The notes: generated by a model from the letters alone, not told the origin. A stretch of 64,000 nucleotides of DNA from Pantoea phytobeneficialis (GCF_009728735.1 NZ_CP024640.1:1-64000), one strand, 5' to 3'; positions 35,646 to 46,671 are shown, counted from the first letter of the stretch. A program made the numbers and translations.

Positions 35646-36305
35646 ATGAACGGGATACACGATCTGGGCGGCATGCACGGTATGGGTGCTGTCATTACCG
35701 AACCTAACGAACCGCCTTTCCACCACGAATGGGAGCGCCGGGCTTTCTCGCTATTTGCTTCGTTGTTTGTTGGCGGTCACTTCAACGTCGACATGTTCAG
35801 ACATGCGATTGAGCGCATGAACCCGGCGCATTACCTGGAAGAAAGCTACTACGAACACTGGATGCATGCCTTTGAGACTCTGTTGCTGGAGAAAGGGGTG
35901 ATTACCCGCGAGGAGCTTGCAGGCAAAGTCGCAGCCGTGCCCGCCAGCGCGGAAACACCGGTGCTGCGTTCAGATATGGTGCAGGCCGTGGTCAACACCG
36001 GCGCTTCAGCTCGGGTGAATGAAGAGGTGAGCGCCAGATTTCGTGTTGGTGATCAGGTCAGAGCGAAGAACCTTAACCCTGTCGGTCATACCCGACTGCC
36101 ACGTTATGCACGCGGGAAAATCGGCACCATTGAGATTGATCACGGCGTGTTTGTCACACCAGACACGGTAGCGCATGGGCTGGGTGAACATCCGCAACAT
36201 GTTTACAGCGTCAGGTTTGCCGCCACCGAACTGTGGGGAGCTGATGCGCCACCGAAAGATACGGTACGTATTGATTTGTGGGACGACTATCTGGAGGCCT
36301 TATGA
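35646..36305 (+). CDS. nthB: Nitrile hydratase beta subunit
   Basis: 219 residues. It starts MNGIHDLGGMHGMGAVI, the family hallmark, and has FHHEWERRAFSLFASLFVGG and the C-terminal SH3-like part (FRVGDQVRAKNLNPVGHTRLPRYARGKIGTI). It forms the heterodimer with the alpha subunit. It lies 12 bases after nthA and overlaps the activator gene by four bases. Confidence 0.95.
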   Translation: MNGIHDLGGMHGMGAVITEPNEPPFHHEWERRAFSLFASLFVGGHFNVDMFRHAIERMNPAHYLEESYYEHWMHAFETLLLEKGVITREELAGKVAAVPASAETPVLRSDMVQAVVNTGASARVNEEVSARFRVGDQVRAKNLNPVGHTRLPRYARGKIGTIEIDHGVFVTPDTVAHGLGEHPQHVYSVRFAATELWGADAPPKDTVRIDLWDDYLEAL

Positions 36306-36739
36306 GCAAAGATGTCGCGATCGTTATCCCTGGTCAAGATGCCGACAGCGCGCCTTTTGAACATCCGTGGCAGGCACAGGTGTTCTCGCTGATTGTTCAC
36401 CTGCATCAGGCGGGAAAATTCAGCTGGAATACATGGGTGGAGGTCTTCAGCCGAGAAATCAAAGCCGCACCGGCACGGGCGGATGAAAGCATCAACGATG
36501 CTTATTACCGCCAGTGGGTGTCTGCGGCTGAGAAGTTGATTTTGTCGCTCGCAATGACCGAAGAAGCAGACATTGCACAACGTGCTACGGAATGGCGTCA
36601 GGCGTATTTGCATACGCCGCACGGCATGCCGGTAATACTGAGTAACGCCAGTTGCCCGCCCGCGCACAGCCATCAACACCCAACATTGCGGGTGCCGGTG
36701 GCGGTTAGCCCGGCCGCCCGTACCGCTGAACTTTCATAA
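36302..36739 (+). CDS. Nitrile hydratase accessory/activator protein (P14K-like)
   Basis: 145 residues from the ATG at 36302, overlapping nthB (ATGA). It is homologous to the N-terminal part of the beta subunit (PFEHPWQAQVFSLIVHLHQAG), which is characteristic of cobalt-type activators such as P14K/NhlE. These act as self-subunit-swapping chaperones that deliver cobalt-loaded alpha subunit. The C-terminal tail has cysteine and histidines (NASCPPAHSHQH) suited to metal binding. Confidence 0.9.
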   Translation: MSKDVAIVIPGQDADSAPFEHPWQAQVFSLIVHLHQAGKFSWNTWVEVFSREIKAAPARADESINDAYYRQWVSAAEKLILSLAMTEEADIAQRATEWRQAYLHTPHGMPVILSNASCPPAHSHQHPTLRVPVAVSPAARTAELS

Positions 36740-36755
36740 TTTAAGAGGAATTTGT

Positions 36756-36965
36756 ATGAGTCACGTCGCGACATCGAGCCAGATCCAGAACACACCCATC
36801 CCGCTGGTATCTTTGCTGCCCTGGGCGGCATTCATCACCTTGATGGTGTTGCTGGCTGTCTATTTTGTTGGTGCCGAACAGGGGGCTACCGCCGTCTTTT
36901 CTGGTAACCAGGTCCATGAGTATTTTCATGATGCCCGCCATTTGCTGGGTTTCCCCTGCCACTGA
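36756..36965 (+). CDS. cbtB: CbtB-family cobalt transporter subunit
   Basis: 69 residues with one transmembrane helix (LPWAAFITLMVLLAVYFVG) and a C-terminal histidine-bearing stretch (VHEYFHDARHLLGFPCH), the CbtB signature. It lies 16 bases after the activator gene. With CbtA it imports cobalt, here for the nitrile hydratase. Confidence 0.9.
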   Translation: MSHVATSSQIQNTPIPLVSLLPWAAFITLMVLLAVYFVGAEQGATAVFSGNQVHEYFHDARHLLGFPCH

Positions 36966-36975
36966 GGATAAGTCT

Positions 36976-37743
36976 ATGACCGGAAAACTCCTGTTGCAGG
37001 GCATGATGGCCGGGATTCTGGCGGGCATCATCACCTTTGGTTTTGCACATATTTTTGGCGAGCCGCAGGTCGATCGGGCAATTTCTATCGAAGAACAACT
37101 TTCTCATCCGCATCTGCCTGCCAGCGCTGAGAAGGGTCATCACCATGATGAGGCTGATGGGGAAGTCTTCAGTCGCCAGACCCAGTCCGGTGCCGGATTG
37201 TTGAGCGGGATGATCCTGTTCAGCGCTGCAATGGGGGGCGCGCTGGCGCTGATCTGGTCTTTTTGCTGGCAACGCACTGGCCCGGCGCATCCTCGCGCCC
37301 TGGCACTGAGTCTGGCGATGGCCGGGTTTCTGGTGATGAGCCTGATGCCGGGCCTGAAATATCCACCGAACCCTCCGGCGGTGGGGGATCCATCCACCAT
37401 TGGTTACCGGACCAGTCTCTACTTTGCCATGCTGCTGATCTCCGCCGTCATCATCGTGGCGGCGGCGTGGAGTGCGCATCAGATGAAACGTCGGCTGGGG
37501 GCATGGAATGCCGCGCTGTGGGGCGCGATGTCAGGCTGCGTGATGATGATTGCCGCCTGTATGCTGATGCCCGCGATCAATGAGATCCCGGCCAGCTTTT
37601 CTGCGGATGTGTTGTGGCGCTTTCGCCTGAGTGCCTTCGGTACCCAACTGACGATGTGGTGCGTGATGGGAGTGCTGTTTGGGGCTTTCGCCGAGAAGAT
37701 TGTGCAAAAACCCGCCCTGCGCCAGTGGGCGGATGTGCACTGA
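36976..37743 (+). CDS. cbtA: CbtA-family cobalt transporter
   Basis: 255 residues from the ATG at 36976, ten bases after cbtB. Five or so membrane segments are seen, with a His-rich periplasmic loop (HPHLPASAEKGHHHDEADG), LIWSFCWQRTG and GLKYPPNPPAVGDPSTIGYRT. Usually found beside cobalamin genes under B12 control; here it is placed in a nitrile hydratase operon. No cobalamin riboswitch was noticed. Confidence 0.9.
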   Translation: MTGKLLLQGMMAGILAGIITFGFAHIFGEPQVDRAISIEEQLSHPHLPASAEKGHHHDEADGEVFSRQTQSGAGLLSGMILFSAAMGGALALIWSFCWQRTGPAHPRALALSLAMAGFLVMSLMPGLKYPPNPPAVGDPSTIGYRTSLYFAMLLISAVIIVAAAWSAHQMKRRLGAWNAALWGAMSGCVMMIAACMLMPAINEIPASFSADVLWRFRLSAFGTQLTMWCVMGVLFGAFAEKIVQKPALRQWADVH

Positions 37744-37748
37744 TCCCG

Positions 37749-38282
37749 ATGGCAATTACCCTGCAACTGATTTGCCAGGGGGAAACTCTGGCAAACCGGC
37801 AATCACGGTTTCCCGCTGATGACCCTTTGTGCGAACAGGCTTTACCACAACGGTTCGGGCCTTACAGTCAAATCTGGATTGCGGCGAGTGTGGCGAGCAT
37901 CCAGACGGCCCAGGCTTTGGGGCTAAGCGGAGAGCAGGTGACCGCGCTGGTGGAACCTGGTTATGGTCGCTGGTCGGGTTTAGCCATCAGGGATGTGATG
38001 ACACAGGAGCCAGACGTTTTTATGCGCTGGCTCAAAGGCGAGGCACCACCTGATGGGGAATCTCTCCAGCAGTTGATGGCCCGCTGTGAGGGATGGTTGA
38101 CGCAGTGCGTCGCGCTACAGGGACTGCACTGCGCCATCGTGTCTTCAGCCGTGATCCGCGCGATGGTGGTCACTGTCCTGGGCGCGCCACCGCACGCGTT
38201 TAACGCCATCGATATTCATCCCTTGAGCGTGACGCAACTGCGCAGCGACGGTAAACGCTGGCATTTGTGCCCTGGCAAGTGA
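37749..38282 (+). CDS. Histidine-phosphatase-fold protein lacking catalytic histidines
   Basis: 177 residues starting five bases after cbtA. The overall layout is phosphoglycerate-mutase/CobC-like (LICQGETLANRQSRFPADDPL; EPGYGRWSGLAI; HCAIVSSAVIRAMVV). The RHG motif is CQG and the second HxxxIR-type histidine is Ser, so classical phosphotransfer is not expected. It may be a binding or chaperone partner of cobalt uptake. The frame is intact, which argues against a simple pseudogene. Confidence 0.75.
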   Translation: MAITLQLICQGETLANRQSRFPADDPLCEQALPQRFGPYSQIWIAASVASIQTAQALGLSGEQVTALVEPGYGRWSGLAIRDVMTQEPDVFMRWLKGEAPPDGESLQQLMARCEGWLTQCVALQGLHCAIVSSAVIRAMVVTVLGAPPHAFNAIDIHPLSVTQLRSDGKRWHLCPGK

Positions 38283-38443
38283 CAGGTTGCGCGTCAATAT
38301 TCTCGCTCTTCTTCGCTGTGCATAGCTCGTTCTGCTTCAGATGAAATGAAGGCGTGCTGTTAACATCAACGCGTTTTGCAGGTGAGTGCTGCCGGAGCGT
38401 GGCTGCTGTTATCTGCTTTCTTCCACATCTAAAGGAAAATATT

Positions 38444-39082
38444 GTGTCGATCGTTAATGAAAAACTTGCCTGGCGCTATGCGACCAAAAAATTTGATGCC
38501 AGCAAAGTGGTGCCTGAGGATAAGCTGGAACGCATTATTGAAGCGGTACGCTTAACCGCCACCTCCAGTGGCTTGCAGCCGTTTGAGCTGTTGGTTGTTA
38601 CCAATACTGAAATCCGCGAAAAAATTCGTGCGGTTGCCTGGGATCAGGCGCAGGTGACGGATTGTTCTCATGTGTTGGTGTTTGCTGCCTGGGATGACAT
38701 CACGCCAGAACGCGTCCATATGATGTTTGATCTGACCAATGAAGTCCGTGGCTTCCGTAATGAAGGCTGGGAAAACTATCGTCAGATGTTGCTGGGTATT
38801 GTGGGTGAGCGTGGTACTGAAGCAAACTATCAGGCGGCAGCACGTCAGGCGTATATCGCACTGGGTAGCGCCCTGATTGCGGCGGCGTTTGAAGAAGTTG
38901 ATGCTACACCGATGGAAGGTTTCGACCCGCAAGCCGTGGATGAAATCCTCGGTCTGAAGGAGAAAGGATTACGCAGCGTGATCATTCTGCCGTTGGGCTA
39001 TCGTGCGGCTGAAGGTGACTGGCTGGTCAACCTGCAAAAAGTTCGTCGCAGCCGCGAAAACTTCGTCACTGAAATCAAGTAA
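38444..39082 (+). CDS. Nitroreductase-family NAD(P)H-dependent oxidoreductase
   Basis: 212 residues from the GTG at 38444 with AAAGGA upstream. It is NfsB-like: EKLAWRYATKKFDASKVVPEDKLERII, LTATSSGLQPFELLVV (FMN-binding) and LGLKEKGLRSVIILPLGYR. It probably reduces nitro or quinone compounds with FMN. Separated from the cobalt genes by 161 bases that contain no gene, so it may have its own promoter; it could equally be a bystander. Confidence 0.88.
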   Translation: MSIVNEKLAWRYATKKFDASKVVPEDKLERIIEAVRLTATSSGLQPFELLVVTNTEIREKIRAVAWDQAQVTDCSHVLVFAAWDDITPERVHMMFDLTNEVRGFRNEGWENYRQMLLGIVGERGTEANYQAAARQAYIALGSALIAAAFEEVDATPMEGFDPQAVDEILGLKEKGLRSVIILPLGYRAAEGDWLVNLQKVRRSRENFVTEIK

Positions 39083-39088
39083 ACGAAA

Positions 39089-39120
39089 CCGTAGCGGCAA
39101 GACAATTCGCGCCGTTACGG
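39089..39120. terminator. Bidirectional hairpin between nitroreductase gene and scrR
   Basis: CCGTAGCGGC and GCCGTTACGG pair over 10 bp (one G-T). The element resembles the palindrome at 21557 and the terminator at 49043. Confidence 0.6.
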
Positions 39121-39134
39121 CTTAGGTTCCGCCA

Positions 39135-40142
39135 TTATGCCGAACGTAAACGCAGGGTGGCGGGAAGTATGACCTGGTTTTCTGCCGGGTCTTGTCCCTG
39201 AATCATCTGTGTCATCATGGTGAAACACTCCTGCGCCAGGCGTGGTACGTTCTGTTCGACAGTGTCAATCGGCACCGACAGCGAATCGTACAGGTAGTGA
39301 TCATCAAAGCTGGCGATACGGATATCACTGGTCAGTAAATGATGCTGACTCATATAACGCAACACCCCTTCCAGCAGACCACAGGCGGCGGTAAATAACG
39401 CTTTTGGCGGTCGTCCCAGACGAGCACACAATGCCGCAAACATCTCGTAACCACTGCTCGGGTGATAGTTGCCGTGAATGATCCACTCCTGACGCGGCGT
39501 GACCCCTGCGCGTTCCAGTCCCTGCATAAAACCCGCCAGGCGGTCTTTGGTGGGGGACAGACGCGGCTGCCCGCCGAGAAAATAGATTTCGTCAGGGTTG
39601 GCGCGCGCCAGGCGCTCGACTAAATCGGCGGTAGGAGTGATGGAGTCGGTAATCACCAGCGGTAACCGGGTGTCATTCATATGACGGTCAAACAGCACCA
39701 CCGGCAATTGTTCGCTCAGCTTCACATAGTCGCTGTCGCTTAGCATACTGGATGCGACGATCAGGCCATCCACCTGACGCGCCACCAGATTGTTCACCAC
39801 CACCATTTCCTGACCGGCATTCTCGTCAGTGCAGGAGATGAGCAATTGCAGACCCGCTTCGCGGCAGAGATTTTCCAGTTCGTGAGAAAACACCGCGAAA
39901 CCGTGGTTGGTGATTTCCGGCACCACCAGCCCCAGCGTATGGCTGCGATCATCGCGCAACAGACGCGCATGGATGCTTGGCTGGTAGTGGTGTTGTTGGG
40001 CGAGGGTGAGCACTCGCTCGCGTGTCTCCTTCGCGACCCGCAACTCTTTACCACGGCCGTTCAGCACCAGGCTGGCAGTGGCTTTGGACACCCCTGCCAG
40101 CGCGGCGATATCACTGATGGTAACGCGTTTGGTTTTTCTCAC
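39135..40142 (-). CDS. scrR: Sucrose operon repressor ScrR (LacI family)
   Basis: 335 residues. N-terminal LacI helix-turn-helix ([25 protein letters not shown]), then a periplasmic-binding-protein-like sensor that should bind fructose or fructose-1-phosphate. It is the last gene of the scrYAB-R direction, 29 bases after scrB. The predicted operators are three CTAAACCGGTTTAG-type palindromes upstream of scrY and scrK. Confidence 0.93.
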   Translation of the reverse strand: MRKTKRVTISDIAALAGVSKATASLVLNGRGKELRVAKETRERVLTLAQQHHYQPSIHARLLRDDRSHTLGLVVPEITNHGFAVFSHELENLCREAGLQLLISCTDENAGQEMVVVNNLVARQVDGLIVASSMLSDSDYVKLSEQLPVVLFDRHMNDTRLPLVITDSITPTADLVERLARANPDEIYFLGGQPRLSPTKDRLAGFMQGLERAGVTPRQEWIIHGNYHPSSGYEMFAALCARLGRPPKALFTAACGLLEGVLRYMSQHHLLTSDIRIASFDDHYLYDSLSVPIDTVEQNVPRLAQECFTMMTQMIQGQDPAENQVILPATLRLRSA

Positions 40143-40171
40143 GACAATGCATCGGTTAATGAAACAATAAC

Positions 40172-41581
40172 TTATTCTACCATGCAGTGTCGTAACGACC
40201 AGTAGCGGGCCTGCACTTCTGCGCGACCGATCAGGGTTAATTGTGCCGGATGTGGCGGGAAGTAGCGGCTGCTCATTACCCCTTCACCGTCGTTGATAAA
40301 GATCTCCACGCTGGAATGATCACACAGGATTTGTAAACGGTTTGCCGCACCGACCCAGTAGCGATAAAGCCACTCCCCGGTTTTCAGGCTGCGACGAGCC
40401 AGGCGCAGTTCATGCTGATGCCATTGCAGGATCACATTGTCGGCAAAGTTCAGCGTGATATCACCCTGACATTCCAGCAACAGCTCCAGACGCTGTGCCT
40501 CCAGCACCGGTGCGTTATCAGCGCTGCCGTGATAAACCTTTTCCTCTGCGCGTAATGTCTGCAATTCGGCAACCGGCTGTTGATACAGTTTGCCATCGCG
40601 GGCGCTGAGTTCGCGCAGGCAGGTCATCTGATGGATCCACCCGTTGCTGACCGTTGGCTGGCACATCTCTTCACCATCCGGCACCCCCATCCAGCCCACC
40701 AGCAGACGACGACCATCAGCTGTCAGGGTGGTTTGCGGGGCGTAAAACTCGAATCCTGCGTCCAGTTCATGAAACGCACCGTGGCGGAAGCTGGCTGTCT
40801 CATAATCGAGTTCGCCGCTGATCCATGCACTCGCGTGGGTATTCAGGAAACGCTTTTCCTCGCGCGCGATGCCCTGTGGACAACAGATAAGCCAGTTGCG
40901 ATCGCCAAGGGAAAACATATCCGGGCATTCCCACATATAACCCGCCTGACCAAGGCCGCCAAGGCCACTTCCGGCGATTTCGCCGAGGTTTTGCCAGTCG
41001 TGCAGATTCTCTGAACGCAACAACAGCACTTTACCCTGAAATTGTTGGTCCTGTGCCCCCAGCACCATGTACCAATGCTCTCCGTGTCGCCACACTTTGG
41101 GGTCACGAACATGGCCGGTATAGCCTGCCGGCAGTGCCAGCGCCGGTCCGAGTTTATCGAAGCCACCTGTGCTGTTTTGTACCGCCAGGCACTGCCAGGC
41201 TGTGCGGCTGCCATCCTCGAATTTGACGTTACCGGTGTAGATCAGGGTCAGAACTCCCGCGTTATCCACGGCGCTACCCGAGTAGCAGCCGCTGCGGTCA
41301 TAGTCGTCATCGGGCATCAGCGCGATGGGTTCGTGTTGCCAGTGCAGCAGATCTTCTGAACTCCAGTGCCCCCAGCACTTGTGCTGATGCTGGCAGCCCA
41401 GCGCATTCCACTGGTAAAACAGATGGTAACGACCGGCGAAGTGGATAAATCCGTTGGGATCGTTAAGCAGTCCGGTGACCGGCGCCAGGTGCCAGCTAGG
41501 GTAGTGGCTGTCATTAAGGGCGTTGGGCTGACCGTGCATCACCGCTTTTAAAATGGCGGCCAGGCGTGTTGATGATGCCAT
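40172..41581 (-). CDS. scrB: Sucrose-6-phosphate hydrolase (GH32)
   Basis: 469 residues. The GH32 nucleophile motif is [21 protein letters not shown] and the RDPKVW (transition-state Asp) and WECPD (acid/base Glu) motifs follow. It cleaves the sucrose-6-phosphate made by ScrA into glucose-6-phosphate and fructose in the cytoplasm. It overlaps scrA by one base. Confidence 0.95.
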   Translation of the reverse strand: MASSTRLAAILKAVMHGQPNALNDSHYPSWHLAPVTGLLNDPNGFIHFAGRYHLFYQWNALGCQHQHKCWGHWSSEDLLHWQHEPIALMPDDDYDRSGCYSGSAVDNAGVLTLIYTGNVKFEDGSRTAWQCLAVQNSTGGFDKLGPALALPAGYTGHVRDPKVWRHGEHWYMVLGAQDQQFQGKVLLLRSENLHDWQNLGEIAGSGLGGLGQAGYMWECPDMFSLGDRNWLICCPQGIAREEKRFLNTHASAWISGELDYETASFRHGAFHELDAGFEFYAPQTTLTADGRRLLVGWMGVPDGEEMCQPTVSNGWIHQMTCLRELSARDGKLYQQPVAELQTLRAEEKVYHGSADNAPVLEAQRLELLLECQGDITLNFADNVILQWHQHELRLARRSLKTGEWLYRYWVGAANRLQILCDHSSVEIFINDGEGVMSSRYFPPHPAQLTLIGRAEVQARYWSLRHCMVE

Positions 41582-42951
41582 TATTCAGAGTCCGTTTTGT
41601 ATTTAAGCAGGTAGGAGAGAATAAACGCCGTACTGAAGGCGATAACCATACCCATCGCATAATTGAGCAGCGAACTGGCTTGTACGATGGCCATACCCGG
41701 CAAACCGGTCAACCCGACAGCCGTCATATAAACATGCACCGACACTACCCATGCGCCACCGACAGCCCCGCCGATCAGCGCCGCGATAAACGGCTTCATA
41801 AAGCGCAGGTTGATACCAAAGATCGCCGCTTCGGTAATCCCCAGCAGGGCCGAGAATGCAGAGGGCAGGGTGATGGCTTTTATTTTCGCATCTTTAGTTT
41901 TAAACCAGACCGCCAGGCAAGCACCGCCCTGCGCGACGTTTGCCATCGCCCAGATGGGTAGCAGGAAGTTGACGCCAATCGAAGGATTACCCAGCAGCCC
42001 GGCTTCAATGGCATGGAAGCTGTGATGAACACCGGTAATCACAATCACCGAATACAACCCGCCAAACAGCAATCCGGCCAACCATCCTGCATGGGCGATC
42101 AGCGTGCTGAGTACAAAGGAGATGCCGTCGCCCAGCATACGCCCGGCCGGGCCGATCACCAGCAACGCGATAAAGCCGGAGATGATCACCGTCAGGAAGG
42201 GGGTCAGGATCAGGTCCAGCGCATCCGGGATCACCCGGCGCAACTGCTTCTCCAGTATGCTCATAAACCACACCGCCAGCAGCACCGGAAACACGGTGCC
42301 CTGGTAGCCAATCATCGCGACTTCAATGCCAAAGAAGTTCATGGTGTGGAAACCTGCCGCCACGCCCCAGGCGTTGGTGAGTGCCGGGTGGGTGAGGATG
42401 CCGCCAAGCGTTGCCCCAAGGAATGGGTTACCGCCAAATTCCCGCGCGGCGGTAAAACCAATCAGGATGGGCAGAATGATAAAGGCGGCGGAGCTACACA
42501 TATCGAGCATAATGTAGAGCGCGTTATCCGGGTTGACCCAGCCATACGTTTTCACCATCCCGAGCAGGCCCATTAACAGGCCGGAAGCGACAATGGCCGG
42601 GATAATCGGCACAAAAATATTCGACAGCAGACGCGCAATGCGCTGGAACGGGTTCAGCTTACGGGCGGCAATGTCGGCAGCTTCCGACTTGCTCGCTTCG
42701 CTAATCCCGGCTTCGGCGATAAAGGCGGCGTAAACTTTGTTAACGACTCCAGTGCCAAAAATCACCTGAAGTTGCCCGGCATTACGGAAACAGCCTTTCA
42801 CTCCCTCGAGTTTACCAATGGCATCGGTATCCGCCTGGGCGTCATCCACCAGCACCAGACGCAGGCGAGTGGCGCAGTGGGCGGCGCTGGCAATATTGTC
42901 CCTGCCTCCCAGCAGTGGCAGTAGCGACCGGGAAATGTTTGCAAAATCCAT
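41581..42951 (-). CDS. scrA: Sucrose-specific PTS enzyme IIBC
   Basis: 456 residues. N-terminal IIB domain with the phosphocysteine in NIASAAHCATRLRLVL, then a ten-helix IIC domain (VAAGFHTMNFFGIEVAMIGYQGTVFPV; GVHHSFHAIEAGLL). It takes up and phosphorylates sucrose; IIA would come from the chromosomal glucose IIA. A hairpin lies in the 67-base gap to scrY. Confidence 0.95.
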   Translation of the reverse strand: MDFANISRSLLPLLGGRDNIASAAHCATRLRLVLVDDAQADTDAIGKLEGVKGCFRNAGQLQVIFGTGVVNKVYAAFIAEAGISEASKSEAADIAARKLNPFQRIARLLSNIFVPIIPAIVASGLLMGLLGMVKTYGWVNPDNALYIMLDMCSSAAFIILPILIGFTAAREFGGNPFLGATLGGILTHPALTNAWGVAAGFHTMNFFGIEVAMIGYQGTVFPVLLAVWFMSILEKQLRRVIPDALDLILTPFLTVIISGFIALLVIGPAGRMLGDGISFVLSTLIAHAGWLAGLLFGGLYSVIVITGVHHSFHAIEAGLLGNPSIGVNFLLPIWAMANVAQGGACLAVWFKTKDAKIKAITLPSAFSALLGITEAAIFGINLRFMKPFIAALIGGAVGGAWVVSVHVYMTAVGLTGLPGMAIVQASSLLNYAMGMVIAFSTAFILSYLLKYKTDSE

Positions 42952-42995
42952 ACTTACCTCTGTTTTTCGTTTTTATGCTATCAACCCGTCTGAAA

Positions 42996-43013
42996 TGGCC
43001 CCCACAGGGGCCA
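42996..43013 (-). other. Intercistronic hairpin between scrY and scrA
   Basis: TGGCCCC and GGGGCCA form a perfect 7-bp stem around CACA between the porin and permease genes. It may protect the scrY mRNA end or partly terminate transcription so that more porin than permease is made. Confidence 0.55.
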
Positions 43014-43018
43014 GGCGG

Positions 43019-44600
<1,582 letters not shown>

Positions 44601-44646
44601 GCGTTGAATCATAGCCACGGGTAATTTCTCCGCGCAATGAAATTTG

Positions 44647-44660
44647 CTAAACCGATTTAG
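44647..44660. promoter_or_regulatory. ScrR operator 2 (scrY promoter)
   Basis: CTAAACCGATTTAG differs by one base from operator 1 and lies 60 bp away from it, suggesting cooperative binding. Confidence 0.8.
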
Positions 44661-44705
44661 TGATTGTGAGATAGCTCGCAAAACGCAGCGGCAAATGGTC
44701 CTGAA

Positions 44706-45632
44706 TCAGCTGAGCTGTTGTTCCAGTTGCTGAAGTCGGGGTAGCGCTGTCATCGCACCTTTAGCGGTGGTCGCCAACGCGCCGCAAATTTGGGCACAGG
44801 TGAGACGTGCTGCCAGTTGGGGTTCATCATGCGGCAGGCCATGCTGCGCCAATCCCCACAGCAAGCCAGCAACAAAAGCGTCACCCGCACCGGTGGTATC
44901 CACGCTTATCACCGGCAGGGTGGGGTAGTGGTAGATCCGGTTATGATGCCAGGCCAGCACGCCTGCTTTTCCCTGCGTTACCAGCAGCAACTGAATATCA
45001 AAAGTGTCGGCCAGTTTTTGCATGGCGACATCGGTCTGATCCGATCCGGCAATAAATGTCAGTTCCTCTTCTGACAACTTCACCACATCGGCTTGCTGTA
45101 AGGCCTGACTCAGACAGGTTTGTAACAGATGCGCGTCTGACCACAGGTCGTGGCGAATATTCGGGTCGAAACTGACCCGGCCCCCTGCGGCTTTTACACG
45201 CGCCATGGCGGTGACGGTGGTGGAGCGTGAAGGTTCTGCGGCCAGCGCTATCGAACAGCAGTGCAGCCATTCACCCGGCTGAAAGGGGGGCAAATCAGCA
45301 GGCTCAATAAAAAGGTCTGCCCCCGGTCGTACCATAAAGGTAAACGAGCGCTCACCCTCTTCATCCAGCGAGACCACCACGGTTGAGGTGCGATAGGTCG
45401 GGTCGGCGGTCATAAAATGGATATCCACCTGCTCATCAGCCAGCGTTTGACGCAGAAAATGACCAAAGGGATCGTCACCGACCCGACCAATAAATCCACT
45501 GTTACCCTGCAATCGCGCAATACCAACGGCAACATTTGCCGGTGCGCCACCCGGACACTTCATCAGTCGTCCATCCGCCTCCGGCAACAGATCAACCACG
45601 GCGTCTCCCAGACACCAGACTCGTGCTGACAT
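44706..45632 (-). CDS. scrK: Fructokinase ScrK (PfkB family)
   Basis: 308 residues. GDAVVDLLPE at the N-terminus, CPGGAPANVAVGIARLQG and the C-terminal VDTTGAGDAFVAGLLWGL catalytic motif identify a PfkB-type fructokinase. It phosphorylates the fructose released by ScrB. It is transcribed from its own operator-bearing promoter, as in other enterobacterial scr regulons. Confidence 0.94.
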   Translation of the reverse strand: MSARVWCLGDAVVDLLPEADGRLMKCPGGAPANVAVGIARLQGNSGFIGRVGDDPFGHFLRQTLADEQVDIHFMTADPTYRTSTVVVSLDEEGERSFTFMVRPGADLFIEPADLPPFQPGEWLHCCSIALAAEPSRSTTVTAMARVKAAGGRVSFDPNIRHDLWSDAHLLQTCLSQALQQADVVKLSEEELTFIAGSDQTDVAMQKLADTFDIQLLLVTQGKAGVLAWHHNRIYHYPTLPVISVDTTGAGDAFVAGLLWGLAQHGLPHDEPQLAARLTCAQICGALATTAKGAMTALPRLQQLEQQLS

Positions 45633-45668
45633 GAAATTTCCTCCATAGAATGAGTCTGTGAAAACTAA

Positions 45669-45682
45669 CTAAACCGGTTTAG
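45669..45682. promoter_or_regulatory. ScrR operator 3 (scrK promoter)
   Basis: Perfect palindrome CTAAACCGGTTTAG, 37 bases before scrK and identical to operator 1. Confidence 0.85.
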
Positions 45683-45801
45683 CAAGGCAACAGAAATTTT
45701 ATCTGAAGTCGGATGCTATAAGGAATTCTGAGGTTCTGCCGATACTCAGATTTAGTCAGAATGGTCGAAATAGATCTATTCGTTTCAGCAGGAAGCCGGT
45801 A

Positions 45802-46611
45802 ATGATGAAAAAGAGAAACGTAATATTTATTGCAGTAGGCATTTTATGGCACATGCCGGGATACGCAGCTTCGTTTGATTGCAAAAAAGCCAGCAGTTAC
45901 GCCGAATTGACTATCTGTTCCACACCGTCTTTATCTTCCCTCGACGATAAACTGAATGCGCTGTACCGCAAAGCATTAACAGAAAAAGCGGATCAAGCGA
46001 CGATGATAAAAAAATCACAGCTGTTGTGGCTGAAGAGTATCAGAAACAAAGCGACAACAGTTTCGCAACTTGATTCGGCTTATAAGGGGCGAATCAATGA
46101 CTTAGTGGCTGTGCTGGGCGTGCTTTCGGAACAAAAAACCGCTGAATCTGCTGCACCTTCCGTCCGTCAGGTAAACCCGGCATCACCACCAGCACCAACT
46201 AATCTTCAGCAAGCGGTACAAGATGATGGTGGTGTCCCGCCGAGTTTTCCTTCTCACACGGATCCGGTGACAAAGGTATGTAAGGTATCCATGCAGTATG
46301 GTCGTGGATTTAAGGACAAATATCTCAGTGGCAAGAAAAATGATCCTTACACCATTAAAGTGACGGATTCTGGAGACAGCTTTGTTATTCATTTCGACCA
46401 AAATTACGGGCTTGGCGATATGGACAGCGGAGAGATAAGTGCTCTGGGCCAGGAATACTTAAATATTAAGAAAGAAAGTGACGGCAGTACCTCCTACTAT
46501 ACGCGCCCTGCCAATGCTAAATTTTCCAGCTATAGACTCAAATCAACCAGCAATAACGAAACTCAGCTACAGGTGATACTGTATGCTTGTAACGTTGCTG
46601 CGGCATCTTGA
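45802..46611 (+). CDS. LprI-like (DUF1311) secreted protein
   Basis: 269 residues. A signal peptide ends MPGYAA. The LprI domain follows (about 24-110: FDCKKASSYAELTICSTPSLSSLDDKLNALYRKAL...KSQLLWLKSIRNK) with its paired cysteines. A Pro/Ala-rich linker leads to an unassigned C-terminal domain (about 150-269). LprI-type domains include lysozyme inhibitors. A single gene with its own RBS (GGAAGCCGG). The role on this plasmid is unknown. Confidence 0.78.
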   Translation: MMKKRNVIFIAVGILWHMPGYAASFDCKKASSYAELTICSTPSLSSLDDKLNALYRKALTEKADQATMIKKSQLLWLKSIRNKATTVSQLDSAYKGRINDLVAVLGVLSEQKTAESAAPSVRQVNPASPPAPTNLQQAVQDDGGVPPSFPSHTDPVTKVCKVSMQYGRGFKDKYLSGKKNDPYTIKVTDSGDSFVIHFDQNYGLGDMDSGEISALGQEYLNIKKESDGSTSYYTRPANAKFSSYRLKSTSNNETQLQVILYACNVAAAS

Positions 46612-46649
46612 ATCGAGATACAGTCTATTCGTCTTGTCATTTTCTGACA

Positions 46650-46671
46650 CAGGGCTGCTGTTGCAGCCCTG
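46650..46671. terminator. Perfect 9-bp hairpin after the LprI-like gene
   Basis: CAGGGCTGC and GCAGCCCTG around TGTT. There is no adjacent T-run, but it follows the stop codon by about 40 bases. The rest of 46612-46985 holds no gene; a CCCAA/TTGGG stem at 46905-46922 is also seen before the next gene. Confidence 0.55.
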
